Origin: Hellea sp. | Lineage (GTDB): Bacteria; Pseudomonadota; Alphaproteobacteria; Caulobacterales; Maricaulaceae | DNA length: 64,000 nucleotides | Direction: 5' to 3' | Assembly (NCBI GenBank): GCA_028224375.1 | Contig: JAOIVW010000013.1 | Location: 1-64,000, forward strand | Shown here: positions 10,322 to 20,381 of the stretch, piece by piece | How positions within the stretch are numbered: the stretch's first letter is position 1 | Layout: every line of letters begins with the position of its first letter | The notes under the pieces: generated by a model | Databases searched by the model: none | What the model was told of the DNA's origin: nothing | The model's input: the letters and a program-made list of their open reading frames with translations, nothing else | Translations under genes and position numbers: made by a program

Positions 10322-10635
10322 TAGACAGGCATGCGCAAAAGTTCTTGGTAAGCTTCAACAACACGGTTACGAATCGTAACAGCTGTCTCAAGCGCCACTT
10401 CTGCTGTGGCCATAGCTTGGACAACGGAATGAGCATCCCCCTGCCCCACGCTCATAGCTTGAGTTGTGGTTTCGACATTTTCAAAGATTTGCGAAAACTC
10501 CTGCAGACCTTGCGCCATTGGAGATTGTTTCGCCTCCGCTCCGGCTGCCTTGGCGCCGTTTTTTAGGCTATCGGGACTAAGAGCTTGTTTAGCAATTTGA
10601 TATTGACGCGCGGCGCCGAGGGATGCGGGTTCCAT
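10321..10635 (-). CDS. fliE: Flagellar hook-basal body protein FliE
   Basis: C-terminal VQAMATAEVALETAVTIRNRVVEAYQELLRMPV. Confidence 0.95.
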   Translation of the reverse strand: MEPASLGAARQYQIAKQALSPDSLKNGAKAAGAEAKQSPMAQGLQEFSQIFENVETTTQAMSVGQGDAHSVVQAMATAEVALETAVTIRNRVVEAYQELLRMPV

Positions 10636-10644
10636 AGCGTTCTC

Positions 10645-11058
10645 CTAGCGGCGCAACAGATCAATCAAGCCTGAATACATCTGCGCGGCTTGCTTGAAAG
10701 TGGAAAGGTTAGCTTCGTAACTCCGGCCTGCCTCACGAGCATCGGCCAGTTCTATCATCATATCGACATTGGAAAGTGCAACATAACCCTGCTCATCGGC
10801 GAGCGGATGAGCAGGGTCAAAGAGAATTTCGCCTTGGCTACGGTCCAGCGTAACACCGTCAATACTCACGCCGCCTGCCCCCTTGAGGTTATTTATTTCA
10901 CTATCAAATGTAACCAGCTTGCGCTGATAACCATGCGTATCGGCATTAGAGAGATTTTCACTGACAACGCGAAGCCGAAAGGCTTGCGCACTCATCCCGC
11001 TACTCGCCGCTAACATAGCTTTAGAAATCGAATTATGTTCCATAAACGCCTCCTGCAT
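10645..11058 (-). CDS. flgC: Flagellar rod protein FlgC
   Basis: SGMSAQAFRLRVVSENLSNADT; rod protein family. Confidence 0.95.
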   Translation of the reverse strand: MQEAFMEHNSISKAMLAASSGMSAQAFRLRVVSENLSNADTHGYQRKLVTFDSEINNLKGAGGVSIDGVTLDRSQGEILFDPAHPLADEQGYVALSNVDMMIELADAREAGRSYEANLSTFKQAAQMYSGLIDLLRR

Positions 11059-11108
11059 TTATTTGTGCTAATTGGGCACGCTCATCATTCTGACAGCGCG
11101 TATTTTAT

Positions 11109-11471
11109 TTAGATATTTTTGCCGATGGCCATTTTCATCATATCTAATGATTTTTTATAGACAGCCAGCGCCATATCATGTTGGCCTTTATTTTCGGTCG
11201 AGAGCATCATTTGCTGTTCAATCGAGACTGTGTTCCCATTGGGCGACGCGACATCACCTGTCGCCATTTCAATGGTTTGGGCCTGAAGGGTTTTGATGTC
11301 TTGTTGTCCACGCGAAGCCGTTTCAAACACTTCAGCAAAGGGCTGTAAGTCCTGTGCCTTAAAATTTGGCGTATCGGCATTGGCAATATTATTGGCGATA
11401 ACAGAATGACGCTGAGCCGCGTGACTTGCCATAGCCGACATGGTGTCGAGAATTTTTATTTTGCTGAGCAT
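11109..11471 (-). CDS. flgB: Flagellar rod protein FlgB
   Basis: HSVIANNIANADTPNFKAQDLQPF. Confidence 0.94.
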   Translation of the reverse strand: MLSKIKILDTMSAMASHAAQRHSVIANNIANADTPNFKAQDLQPFAEVFETASRGQQDIKTLQAQTIEMATGDVASPNGNTVSIEQQMMLSTENKGQHDMALAVYKKSLDMMKMAIGKNI

Positions 11472-11575
11472 GATGAAGCAATCCTTGTCATCATAGTTAA
11501 CGATTATCTAAGAATTACACCATATAGTTGAATAAACTATTAATGAACCACGCACTATAATAAGTTTTCCCCACC

Positions 11576-12985
11576 ATGAAATTAGCCCACTCTGCATATA
11601 CAACACAATTTGAAAGGCACTTATTAAAAAAGCCGCCAGCCGCCAGATCTATTTGGGGACAGGTGACACAGATCGGCGCGCAATCTGTTCACATAACAGG
11701 ACTTTCGGCGATTATTCGGCTGGGCGATCTTATTACCATTCGCGCCCATGACGGCCTTGAGCTGCGCGGTGAAATAATCTCGCTTCAAAACGAAATAAGT
11801 ATTGCAATGATGCATGGCAGCCCGTTGGGCTTAAGGATCGGTGCAAAAGCTTATATTACCGAAGATCGCGCGCCGCATCCATCACATGATTGGATTGGGC
11901 GTGTTCTCAATCATTCAGGATGCTCTATCGACGGCCAAGCGCCGCTATCTGGCAAATATCCAGCTCCTTTGCACGCCAGACCGCCGGAGGCTATTTTGCG
12001 CAAATCTCTCGGCGAAAGGTTACAAACAGGTGTTACTGCCATTGATACATTTCTGCCGCTTTGTCAGGGTCAAAGAGTCGGGTTGTTTGCAGGATCTGGC
12101 GTCGGCAAATCCACACTCTTGGGCGCTTTGGCCAAAGGCAGTAATGCCGATATAAATATTATTGCACTCATAGGGGAACGTGGACGGGAAGTTCGAAGCT
12201 TCGTTGAAAAAACGCTCGGACCAGAGGGTATGAAGAAATCGATTGTTTTTGTCGCAACATCCAATGAGCTTTCTGCCCTTAAATTGCGCACCGCTTTACT
12301 GGCGATGGCAACCGCTGAGTATTTTCGCGACCAAGGTAAACAGGTTTTATTCTTATTTGACTCCATCACCCGCTATGCCGAAGCTCACCGGGATGTCGCG
12401 TTAACAGCCGGCGAAGTCCCGTCTTTAAGAGCGTATCCACCCTCAACCTTTGGCGCGCTTGCGGCTCTGTGTGAGCGGGCCGGACCCGGGATTGACTCCA
12501 TGGGCGATATCACCGCTGTCTTCAGCGTCCTTGTGGCTGGGTCAAATATGGAAGAGCCCATTGCCGACATGGTGCGCGGTATTCTGGATGGTCATATCAT
12601 TCTGGACCGCGATATTGCCGAGCGGGGGCGCTATCCAGCAATTAACCTTCCACGAAGTGTGTCGCGCGCCCTTCCAGAAGCGGCCACAGACGCTGAGAAT
12701 GCAAACTTACTTCTCGCGCGAAGATATATCACGCAATATGAAGAGTCCCGCACCCTTATTCAGGCTGGGCTTTATGTCGCTGGAACCGACGCTTTATTAG
12801 ATAAAGCTATAGACGTTTATGCCGCTCTTGATAATTTTATTGGAGATATTGGAGAGCCCGATATAAAAATGAGCTTTGAAAAACTAAATAGCATATTGCA
12901 TCCGCAGTCAGAGGCCTCAGTTGTGTTTGAAAGTAAAACGGCTGGCACAGTTAGCCAGAATGACCAGAGCGAAACTGGAATTTAG
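11576..12985 (+). CDS. fliI: Flagellum-specific ATPase FliI
   Basis: Walker A GLFAGSGVGKSTLLG, F-type ATPase fold, SITRYAEAHRDVALTAGE. Confidence 0.96.
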   Translation: MKLAHSAYTTQFERHLLKKPPAARSIWGQVTQIGAQSVHITGLSAIIRLGDLITIRAHDGLELRGEIISLQNEISIAMMHGSPLGLRIGAKAYITEDRAPHPSHDWIGRVLNHSGCSIDGQAPLSGKYPAPLHARPPEAILRKSLGERLQTGVTAIDTFLPLCQGQRVGLFAGSGVGKSTLLGALAKGSNADINIIALIGERGREVRSFVEKTLGPEGMKKSIVFVATSNELSALKLRTALLAMATAEYFRDQGKQVLFLFDSITRYAEAHRDVALTAGEVPSLRAYPPSTFGALAALCERAGPGIDSMGDITAVFSVLVAGSNMEEPIADMVRGILDGHIILDRDIAERGRYPAINLPRSVSRALPEAATDAENANLLLARRYITQYEESRTLIQAGLYVAGTDALLDKAIDVYAALDNFIGDIGEPDIKMSFEKLNSILHPQSEASVVFESKTAGTVSQNDQSETGI

Positions 12986-12991
12986 CCTAGC

Positions 12992-13825
12992 CTAACTATT
13001 TGATAAAAGTAAATTGGTGATGCCCGTACTTCCAAGACCGCCATTTAAAATGGATATCGCGGCAAAGCCAGGGGTTGACGCCGAAGGTCCCAGCTCGATT
13101 TGCTCCTGAAGCAAGTAACGCCGGATTGTATTTTCGATAACGTCAGGGTCGTTAAAAACATCAACCGTAGTGCCGCCATAAAATTCCTTAGCTTTATCAG
13201 CGAGAATCTCTTTCTGGAAATCTAGATCAAGCTGCGAAAATCCATCAGGCAAATTAAAAGCGCTTTCTAAGACTGTGCGGATAGGCGTAGAGGCCATCGC
13301 TTTGAACCAGCCAGCATTTTCGGACAGGCCTTGGCTCGCAAAATCTGCTATTACACGTTTGAAATTAAGCGCCAACCGCATTGAGTTGTCTACATCACCA
13401 AGTTCTTCCTCAAAACTTTCGGTTTGATATTTCAGAACAATATCAGCGGCCGTGTCCGCCGTTATATTAAGCTCTCCATTGTCTCCAACGACAAATGTAT
13501 TGGCAAGATCAAGATAATCGGAATTATTCAGACGCACGGCAAAGCTACTGTTGTCTTCAGTGCCTTCTTCAAGAATCTTACGAACAAAAGCCCCTTTGTC
13601 GATTTCTTCGCCCAAGCTAAAGGCCCCAAGGGCAACGGTTAAAAGACGCCGATCCGACATCAGGTCATCAAGCGTTTCCACGGAGCCGATATTCTCCGAA
13701 AAATAATCTACATCTCTTTGAATATCCGGTGACCGGTTGAAAATTTCTGTTTGGGAAGCAAGGGATGACTCTAGAAAGTTCCAACCGGCCAAACCGGAGG
13801 CTGGTATGATGGGCGAGAAGGGCAC
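12992..13825 (-). CDS. DUF1217-type flagellar-associated protein
   Basis: Repeated helical segments typical of DUF1217 proteins in alphaproteobacterial flagellar clusters. Confidence 0.75.
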   Translation of the reverse strand: MPFSPIIPASGLAGWNFLESSLASQTEIFNRSPDIQRDVDYFSENIGSVETLDDLMSDRRLLTVALGAFSLGEEIDKGAFVRKILEEGTEDNSSFAVRLNNSDYLDLANTFVVGDNGELNITADTAADIVLKYQTESFEEELGDVDNSMRLALNFKRVIADFASQGLSENAGWFKAMASTPIRTVLESAFNLPDGFSQLDLDFQKEILADKAKEFYGGTTVDVFNDPDVIENTIRRYLLQEQIELGPSASTPGFAAISILNGGLGSTGITNLLLSNS

Positions 13826-13831
13826 GTATGC

Positions 13832-14275
13832 CTAGCTCGCCATCGCAGGCAGCATTTCGTCAGAGGAAAATTTAGGGACAGGCTGTGCCAATAAATCTTC
13901 TTCGATTCGTAAAAGCGGTTTTAGAGCGCACAAGACTGAATAATAGCGGGCATTAGCGGCCGCAGCTTGGGCTTTGTTAATATTTTTTATTAGGGGAGTA
14001 TCTGCGAATACAGTTGCTAGAGCCTCCAAGCCTTTACGAATATCAGCATCCGTTTCAATCGCGCCAACATCACCTGAGAGAATAATCTGAGCCGCATAAT
14101 AGACGCGGCGAACAGGTGTGTTAACTTCGCTAGGATGAATAACATCACTCATGCGCAGAACATTAACGTCATCATCTCCAACACATATTTGTCCACGCTT
14201 AGGTCCATTGCTGAGCAATGCACCATTGACTAGGAATTTCTCATTGGGTTTGAGACTAAGGACAAGACCGGCCAT
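13832..14275 (-). CDS. flbT: Flagellar biosynthesis repressor FlbT
   Basis: LSLKPNEKFLVNGALLSNGPKRGQI; next to flaF and flagellin. Confidence 0.93.
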   Translation of the reverse strand: MAGLVLSLKPNEKFLVNGALLSNGPKRGQICVGDDDVNVLRMSDVIHPSEVNTPVRRVYYAAQIILSGDVGAIETDADIRKGLEALATVFADTPLIKNINKAQAAAANARYYSVLCALKPLLRIEEDLLAQPVPKFSSDEMLPAMAS

Positions 14276-14277
14276 AA

Positions 14278-14703
14278 TTATGCTACCTCTGTCAGGCGTG
14301 AAGTTTCATGTGTATCTTTAGCCGCCTGCTCGAGAGCAGCACTTTGGCGCAGTCCCTCAATAATGGACTGATTGATATCTATAAGGACTTGGTGGTCCGC
14401 TTTTCCGCTTAAGACTTGAAGCGTATGTATCTGTGTAAATTTAGCCAAGGACATGAGGCTTGATTTTAGGGGAAGCGGTAAAGGATTTTCAGGATTTACG
14501 AGATCAATAAACAGTATTTTCCAAAGCTTTGCGTTGTCAGTAAGCGCTTCGGCAAGTTTAGTCGCCCCCCCTATCTCTTCTTTGTCGACACGGCGCAAAG
14601 CTGATGTCACAGAAATGAAGACGTTTAATTCAATAGTTTTATCAGAATTTATTTCGCGCTGGACTGTTTTATATCCATGTATGGCTTGGTTACTATTTGT
14701 CAT
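14278..14703 (-). CDS. flaF: Flagellar biosynthesis regulator FlaF
   Basis: FlaF family, synteny flbT-flaF-flagellin. Confidence 0.9.
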   Translation of the reverse strand: MTNSNQAIHGYKTVQREINSDKTIELNVFISVTSALRRVDKEEIGGATKLAEALTDNAKLWKILFIDLVNPENPLPLPLKSSLMSLAKFTQIHTLQVLSGKADHQVLIDINQSIIEGLRQSAALEQAAKDTHETSRLTEVA

Positions 14704-14789
14704 TGGAAATCTTACCCTTTTGTCCTATTTTAGGCGTTAGTCTGACCGAAGCGGCGTACCGCTCCGGTCTTAAGTCATTTAAGCTGTTT

Positions 14790-15995
14790 CTATCTGAAGA
14801 GTGATAGAAGCTGCTGTGGACCTGAGTTCGCAATTGACAGGGCTTGGACGCCGAGCTGCTGCTGAACCTGCAGGGACTGCAGACGGGCAGAAGCTTCTTC
14901 CAGATCGGAATCTGTCAGTGCGCCGATACCTGTTGTCAGGGCATCACTTAGCGTTGAAACAAACTCAACCTGGTTCTCAATGCGCGTTTGCTTGGAACCG
15001 AAGTTAGCAGCGGCATCAATAGCTGACTGCAAGAAGCCTTCGATATTTGAAAGCGCTGCAGCTGCACCTTCGGTTGATGTGACATCAATCGTCTCGAGAC
15101 CTGCAAGTGCACCGGCCTGCTTACCACCTTCAAAGACAGTTGCGTTGTCTACGACGGCATCATCACCACCGGAGACGTTGTTTACGGTCAGAACGCCAGC
15201 GGCAGCTGAGAAGGTGAAACCCTCAACGCCTTCGCCGTCATTCAAAGCCGCTGCAGCTGCAACCAGACCTGATGCGACATCTTCATTCGTGTCACCGGCG
15301 GTAGAGATATAAGAGATGGTCTCGCCGTTGACGTCGAATGATGTCGTTGTACCTTCGACAACACCATTTGCGCCGGCGGCAATAGTAACTGTCGTGCTGG
15401 CACCTTCGTCAACATCCGCGCCTGACGCCGCGATAGTCGCCGCACCGCCGTTACCGGCAGTCAGAGTATCTGTACCCAAAACTGCAGCATCCGTCGTCAG
15501 ATTTTCTTTTTGTACGTTAATTTGTGACGCCGTGACGGTTCCATCAGCTGCACGGTCAAGTGAAGACAAGACGTTGATGCTACCGGCTTCGTTTAAGAGG
15601 TTCGCACCGTTGAACTGAGCCGCGCCAACAACGGATCCGATTTGAGCGGTTAACTCAGAAATATCTGTTTGGATTTTGTCGCGATCAACGTTTTCTTCCT
15701 GAGCGGAGACAATAAGACTCTTCATATCTTGCAGAAGGTCTGTGACTTGTTCTGACGCAGCGCGTGCAACGCCAACAGTCGCTGAACCGAGATTCAAACT
15801 GTCTGAGATCTGATCGAAACTCTCTACATCTGTCGACATGACAGTAGAGATAGCCCAAATCGCGGCGTTATCTTTTGCAGAGTTAACTTTTTTACCTGTT
15901 GAAATCTCGCTCTGAACCATTTCAAGATTGCTGTTGATACCGCGGAGTGTATCGAGCGCCACCATGGCACTGTTATTTGTAATAATACTAGACAT
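14790..15995 (-). CDS. Flagellin
   Basis: N-term SSIITNNSAMVALDTLRGINSNLEMVQSEISTGKKVNSAKDNAAIWAI; C-term QQQLGVQALSIANSGPQQLLSLFR. Confidence 0.96.
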   Translation of the reverse strand: MSSIITNNSAMVALDTLRGINSNLEMVQSEISTGKKVNSAKDNAAIWAISTVMSTDVESFDQISDSLNLGSATVGVARAASEQVTDLLQDMKSLIVSAQEENVDRDKIQTDISELTAQIGSVVGAAQFNGANLLNEAGSINVLSSLDRAADGTVTASQINVQKENLTTDAAVLGTDTLTAGNGGAATIAASGADVDEGASTTVTIAAGANGVVEGTTTSFDVNGETISYISTAGDTNEDVASGLVAAAAALNDGEGVEGFTFSAAAGVLTVNNVSGGDDAVVDNATVFEGGKQAGALAGLETIDVTSTEGAAAALSNIEGFLQSAIDAAANFGSKQTRIENQVEFVSTLSDALTTGIGALTDSDLEEASARLQSLQVQQQLGVQALSIANSGPQQLLSLFR

Positions 15996-16145
15996 AGGAT
16001 TTTTCCTGTTGTGCGCTTATGCGCTCTGAAAATTATGAAGTTGCAGTCACTTCAAAATAATCAAACTCACCATTGAATTTGATCACCTAAGTCATCCTGA
16101 CATTTATGCCCGGTGTCGTTCTTTCGACGTTTACCTGGCAAAGCA

Positions 16146-16162
16146 CAACTCTCCTGAGTTGT
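16146..16162. other. Stem-loop in flagellin leader
   Basis: ACAACTC-TCCT-GAGTTGT perfect 7-bp inverted repeat (16145-16162). Confidence 0.6.
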
Positions 16163-16201
16163 ATGGTTTAGTTATACACCAAATAATAACATAATCTTAA
16201 A

Positions 16202-16588
16202 TTACACCCGCTTTTCTGAAAAAACCTGATTCTCGGATAAAAATAATTTTGTGCCGGCTCTATTATAGGCCCCAACTTTAGCTTCTTGGTATTGTATTGC
16301 TTGCAAGCGCTCACGGGCGGACCGCAAACCATTTAACACGCTTTTTAACATAAGGCCGTTTTCATCGGCCAAGCGTTTCAACTTTTCGATTTGCGGTGCT
16401 ATTTGACTAAAATTACTTCGTGTCTGCAAAGTCGCCGTTAAAACTTCAAGTTCCGCCATGCGTTCAGTTTTTATGCGTACAATATCTTCAAGGCCCTGAA
16501 CACGCCCGGAGCTAAGTAATTTAGTTTCCTGCTTTAATATATTAATCAATTCAGAAATCTTGACGTTACAGTTTACCAAAGTCGACAT
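16202..16588 (-). CDS. FlgN-like flagellar chaperone
   Basis: About 128 aa helical protein downstream of a rod-binding FlgJ-like gene. Confidence 0.6.
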   Translation of the reverse strand: MSTLVNCNVKISELINILKQETKLLSSGRVQGLEDIVRIKTERMAELEVLTATLQTRSNFSQIAPQIEKLKRLADENGLMLKSVLNGLRSARERLQAIQYQEAKVGAYNRAGTKLFLSENQVFSEKRV

Positions 16589-16943
16589 TCACAATCTCTC
16601 CGTTGTTTTCAAAATCATTTTGCTCATGCGTAAGACCGCTGAGTTTAACCATTTGCCCATAAAAATTTTCGGCCAAACCAAATCCACCTTTTTCGGCAAT
16701 TTGGTCGGCGAAACTCTCAATATAAAAGCTTGTGAAAGCCGCCACTTCTTCGCCGCCCCCTGCCATCAGCGCTTTATCTAATCCACTAAACGTAAGCATC
16801 TGTGCAATATAGGCCGCTTCAAAATTCTGTGCCGACTTACGCAGCTCAGCCTCAATGACCTTTTGATCTGCCTCGCCTGCAACATCGGTCGCATCCGGTA
16901 AATCGGAGTAAGGCAGTTGTAGCGGGTTAATTTGCGAAAACAT
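16566..16943 (-). CDS. Rod-binding protein (FlgJ N-terminal-like)
   Basis: LRKSAQNFEAAYIAQMLTFSGLDKALMAGGGEEVAAFTSFYIESFADQIA. Confidence 0.85.
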   Translation of the reverse strand: MFSQINPLQLPYSDLPDATDVAGEADQKVIEAELRKSAQNFEAAYIAQMLTFSGLDKALMAGGGEEVAAFTSFYIESFADQIAEKGGFGLAENFYGQMVKLSGLTHEQNDFENNGEIVNVDFGKL

Positions 16944-17021
16944 GTAAATCCCAAGTTTTTTTAAGTATATTTTTTAACACGTAAAGGATTAGTAAATACT
17001 TTTTACTTATTTTAAATTGTA

Positions 17022-18215
17022 ATGAACATTTCACCTAAACTTCCTGATACACTAAGCCAAAAGCCTGCTAATTACCCGGCAAAGGCCGATCAAGATGATG
17101 CTAAGGGTTTTCAGCTCGGAGCTGATAAGGCGGTCATACCAGAGCCATCTGAAACGGCCGGTCTCGAACATGCCTCAACCCAACATGAAAAGGCTGATCA
17201 AGATTTTCTTGATGCCTTCTCTACTCTTCCAACGGAAACTCACTTACCCTCTGAAATCAAAAATGACTCCACTCTTTTCTTTTCGGCTTCAACAGCCCAA
17301 CCTACTGACTTAGATATCAGGATTGACGACGTTACGGATGGCTCTATCAAAGACGCGCACCTATTGGTTAAAGCTCCAGACGATGGCAAATCTCTTGACC
17401 CTATCGCTGACTTGTCAAAAGACAAAGTCCGCTATGATCTGAATGCAAGCACTAAAAGTGAAATAACTGCACTCGCTGTGAAAAATCTTGCCCAGCCAAC
17501 TCAGGATTCACCTCATACAATAACACAGACATTATTAACAGAGGCGTCCAAAACTCCCCAACTCCCACCTGAACCCATAGTTCAAGAAACGCCACCACCG
17601 GAAGGCGCCGTCATGAAAGATAGGCCTGCCTTGCCACCCCTCTCAAAAATAACTGACATCGCACCTAACGTGATGGGTGAGGCCCCCAAATTAACAGCTG
17701 ATGGAACTACCGCCTTAACATCGATAGCCAATCCCGCGTCTGAAAGCACGGCAAAACTTACGCAAGCTGTAACTCTGACCGCGCCCATATCAACCTCACA
17801 TCCGGCGCTCCAAACGGTTGCGCAAACCTTGGTCAAAGCCCAGGAAACGCAATCTGGTATTTCCGTAAGATTAGATCCGCCTGAAATGGGGCGTGTCTTC
17901 ATCGACTTTAAATTCGAAGCTGACCGCAGTGTTACAGCTATTATACGCTCCGAAGTGGCTGAGACGGCCATACTTTTAAAAGACAAAGCAGAGTTCTTTC
18001 AGCAAACGCTCAAGGATAGCGGTTTTGACTCGATTAATTTAAGCTTCCAACAGAATGACCCCTCAAAGCAAAATGACTTTGGTCATGACCATACAGAAAA
18101 ACCGCTAACGTTCTTTCATATAGAACATAGCGGTGAAGATAACCTACAAAGCGGAACACCCCAATCCCGTGGGTATAAATTATCAACCAACACAGCCATC
18201 GATATTAAACTTTAG
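17022..18215 (+). CDS. fliK: Flagellar hook-length control protein FliK
   Basis: Low-complexity N-terminus, Flg_hook C-terminus: SGISVRLDPPEMGRVFIDFKFEADRSVTAII. Confidence 0.88.
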   Translation: MNISPKLPDTLSQKPANYPAKADQDDAKGFQLGADKAVIPEPSETAGLEHASTQHEKADQDFLDAFSTLPTETHLPSEIKNDSTLFFSASTAQPTDLDIRIDDVTDGSIKDAHLLVKAPDDGKSLDPIADLSKDKVRYDLNASTKSEITALAVKNLAQPTQDSPHTITQTLLTEASKTPQLPPEPIVQETPPPEGAVMKDRPALPPLSKITDIAPNVMGEAPKLTADGTTALTSIANPASESTAKLTQAVTLTAPISTSHPALQTVAQTLVKAQETQSGISVRLDPPEMGRVFIDFKFEADRSVTAIIRSEVAETAILLKDKAEFFQQTLKDSGFDSINLSFQQNDPSKQNDFGHDHTEKPLTFFHIEHSGEDNLQSGTPQSRGYKLSTNTAIDIKL

Positions 18216-18224
18216 GAGCCTATC

Positions 18225-18578
18225 ATGAATATTCAAAGTCTCGTTGCCCTGACAAAGGGTCAACAACAGCCTCAGCTCTCTATATCTGAAGATGAACCAA
18301 CGATACCGGTTAATATCGAAACGGAAAACACGGTTCAAACATCAGCGACAGAAACCCAAACTGGAGAAGAGTTTTCAACATTCCTCACATTACTAACAGC
18401 TCAAATTCGCAATCAAGATCCCCTCGCCCCGCTGGACTCCACGCAATTCGTAGAACAGTTAGCCACGTTCTCAAACCTTGAGTTACAAGCCAAGGGCAAT
18501 GAGGTTTTAGAGGATATTGCGCTCATGTTAGCGCAGTCATTATATGCAACCACACCGCAAGCTGATACACAGACCTAA
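18225..18578 (+). CDS. flgD: Flagellar hook capping protein FlgD
   Basis: FSTFLTLLTAQIRNQDPLAPLDSTQFVEQLATFSNLEL. Confidence 0.93.
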   Translation: MNIQSLVALTKGQQQPQLSISEDEPTIPVNIETENTVQTSATETQTGEEFSTFLTLLTAQIRNQDPLAPLDSTQFVEQLATFSNLELQAKGNEVLEDIALMLAQSLYATTPQADTQT

Positions 18579-18597
18579 CGCGTTTTAAGGCCTCGAC

Positions 18598-19185
18598 TTA
18601 TTGGTCCTGACGGGCAATATCAAGAATGAGAATATTTTGGATTCCGTCAGGCAGGATGGCTTTAGTAGCCGAGAGTAATGTGCTTCGCACATCTTCATAG
18701 CTTTCCGTACTTGTTAGATTTGCGCCAAAGACGCCTTCATTGGATAAAGCTAGTAATTCACGGGTAATCGCGTCACGGAATTTTGGTTCAAGACTGTAAG
18801 CATTACCCGGCGCGTCTGAGTTCATTTCCAAACTCAAATTCATAATAACTAAAGCGTCTATTTTCCCGTGTGTCATGACCGGAACAACAAATTGACGTTT
18901 AAATTTCAGATAAGAAACATCAGAAGAGCTGCCTGAATCCTTACCGTGCCCGCCCTTATCCTTGCCATGTCCTTTACTTTTCTTCTTGTCTTTACTCTTT
19001 TTATCTTTGGTCTTCTTGTCCTTGCCGTGACCATCCTCTTTCTTAGCTTTCTTTGCCACTTTTTTCTTTGGCGCATGTGTCTCTTCTGCGGCGGTCGCGT
19101 CGCCTGAGGTTTTCAGAAAGTCAGCGCCAACAGCACCTCCAATCACAAATAAGATCATCAAAGCTGGAAAGAGAATTTTTTTCAT
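18598..19185 (-). CDS. FliL-like protein with Lys/Gly/His-rich linker
   Basis: N-terminal TM, (KDKK)n/GHGKD linker, C-terminal FliL-like domain ending ILPDGIQNILILDIARQDQ. Confidence 0.65.
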   Translation of the reverse strand: MKKILFPALMILFVIGGAVGADFLKTSGDATAAEETHAPKKKVAKKAKKEDGHGKDKKTKDKKSKDKKKSKGHGKDKGGHGKDSGSSSDVSYLKFKRQFVVPVMTHGKIDALVIMNLSLEMNSDAPGNAYSLEPKFRDAITRELLALSNEGVFGANLTSTESYEDVRSTLLSATKAILPDGIQNILILDIARQDQ

Positions 19186-19203
19186 GAAGGTCTATATCCG
19201 GCT

Positions 19204-19962
19204 TTAGAATGGAAGTATTTTAGAGAGAATTTTGTTACCCTTACGCGGGCGTACACTATCTGTGATCTGTCCTTGGCCGCCATAATACACACGAGCTTCC
19301 GCAATTTTATCATAGGTAATCGTGTTTAGCCGGGAGATGTCCTGCGTACGTATAAGCCCCGTCACTTGTAAGTAACGGGCCTCATTATTGACCATTATTT
19401 CTTGGCGACCCACAAGACTGAGATAACCATTAGGCAGCACATCAACAACACGCGCTGCCAGCCGTAATGTCATTGTTTCTTGGCGTTTGATATTACCATT
19501 ACCGTTCACGTTACTGCCACGGGCAATATCGACCGCTGGCGTAAAACCCGCGCCATCCGGTAATTTTGGTGTGAGGAATTCCGGCAATCCAAACAGGGCC
19601 CCTATTAAAAAGTCCTGATCAGTCTGTCGGCTTTGCGTAACAGAATTTTGAATTTCAGCCTCATCATCAATCTCGATAACAACCGTCAACAGATCGCCAT
19701 TCTTGCTAGCACGGCGGTCCCCGAAAAGAGATTTAGGACTACTGCTCCAAAGGGATGTAACATTTGCATTGCTAGATTTTAAAACAGGCAACTCACCGCG
19801 TAAGACCGGCGGTGCATCTATATAGTTTCCTCTAGGCGCGTTCCAATTATCTGGGAAAGATTTTGGCGTCTCCAAGTTATTCGTGGAGGCACAGGCCGAG
19901 AGCGCCAAAATGCAAAAAGCCGCCATAGGTTTTACCAGAGGCTTGAGCGTAAAATGTGTCAT
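19204..19962 (-). CDS. flgH: Flagellar L-ring protein FlgH
   Basis: Lipoprotein signal CILALSACAST; SLFGDRRASKNGDLLTVVIEIDDEAEIQNS. Confidence 0.95.
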   Translation of the reverse strand: MTHFTLKPLVKPMAAFCILALSACASTNNLETPKSFPDNWNAPRGNYIDAPPVLRGELPVLKSSNANVTSLWSSSPKSLFGDRRASKNGDLLTVVIEIDDEAEIQNSVTQSRQTDQDFLIGALFGLPEFLTPKLPDGAGFTPAVDIARGSNVNGNGNIKRQETMTLRLAARVVDVLPNGYLSLVGRQEIMVNNEARYLQVTGLIRTQDISRLNTITYDKIAEARVYYGGQGQITDSVRPRKGNKILSKILPF

Positions 19963-20381
19963 GTGTGAACCTCAATAATACCTGATGGAAGAATAGTCCC
20001 TTGAATGCGCTTACGCGATTCCAGATTCATAATGCTGATAACATCGCCCTCTCCGCCCTCATCCAAAGCCCGCCCCCAAGCATTGATTTCAAGACGCCCA
20101 AAGCGGTAAATCATATTCACCCGGCTATTGCGCTTTACTAAAATAGGATTGCCTACAAAGGCTGGATTTAATTTATAGCCCGCATAAACCGTACGCTTTA
20201 ATTGTTTTCCCAGATAAGCCCCAAGAATATCCTCCTGGTTCTCATTTGCCGACGCTTTGATCGTCAGATCTTCGGCTTGAATAATATCACCGCGCTGCAG
20301 AGTTTCATTAGCTATAACAGTGGCGGCAGAGGCAGGAGCCGCGAGCAAAACGAAACCTAAAGTTAAATAGACATACTTCAT
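19959..20381 (-). CDS. flgA: Flagellar P-ring assembly chaperone FlgA
   Basis: Signal peptide, SAF-like domain, synteny. Confidence 0.88.
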   Translation of the reverse strand: MKYVYLTLGFVLLAAPASAATVIANETLQRGDIIQAEDLTIKASANENQEDILGAYLGKQLKRTVYAGYKLNPAFVGNPILVKRNSRVNMIYRFGRLEINAWGRALDEGGEGDVISIMNLESRKRIQGTILPSGIIEVHT

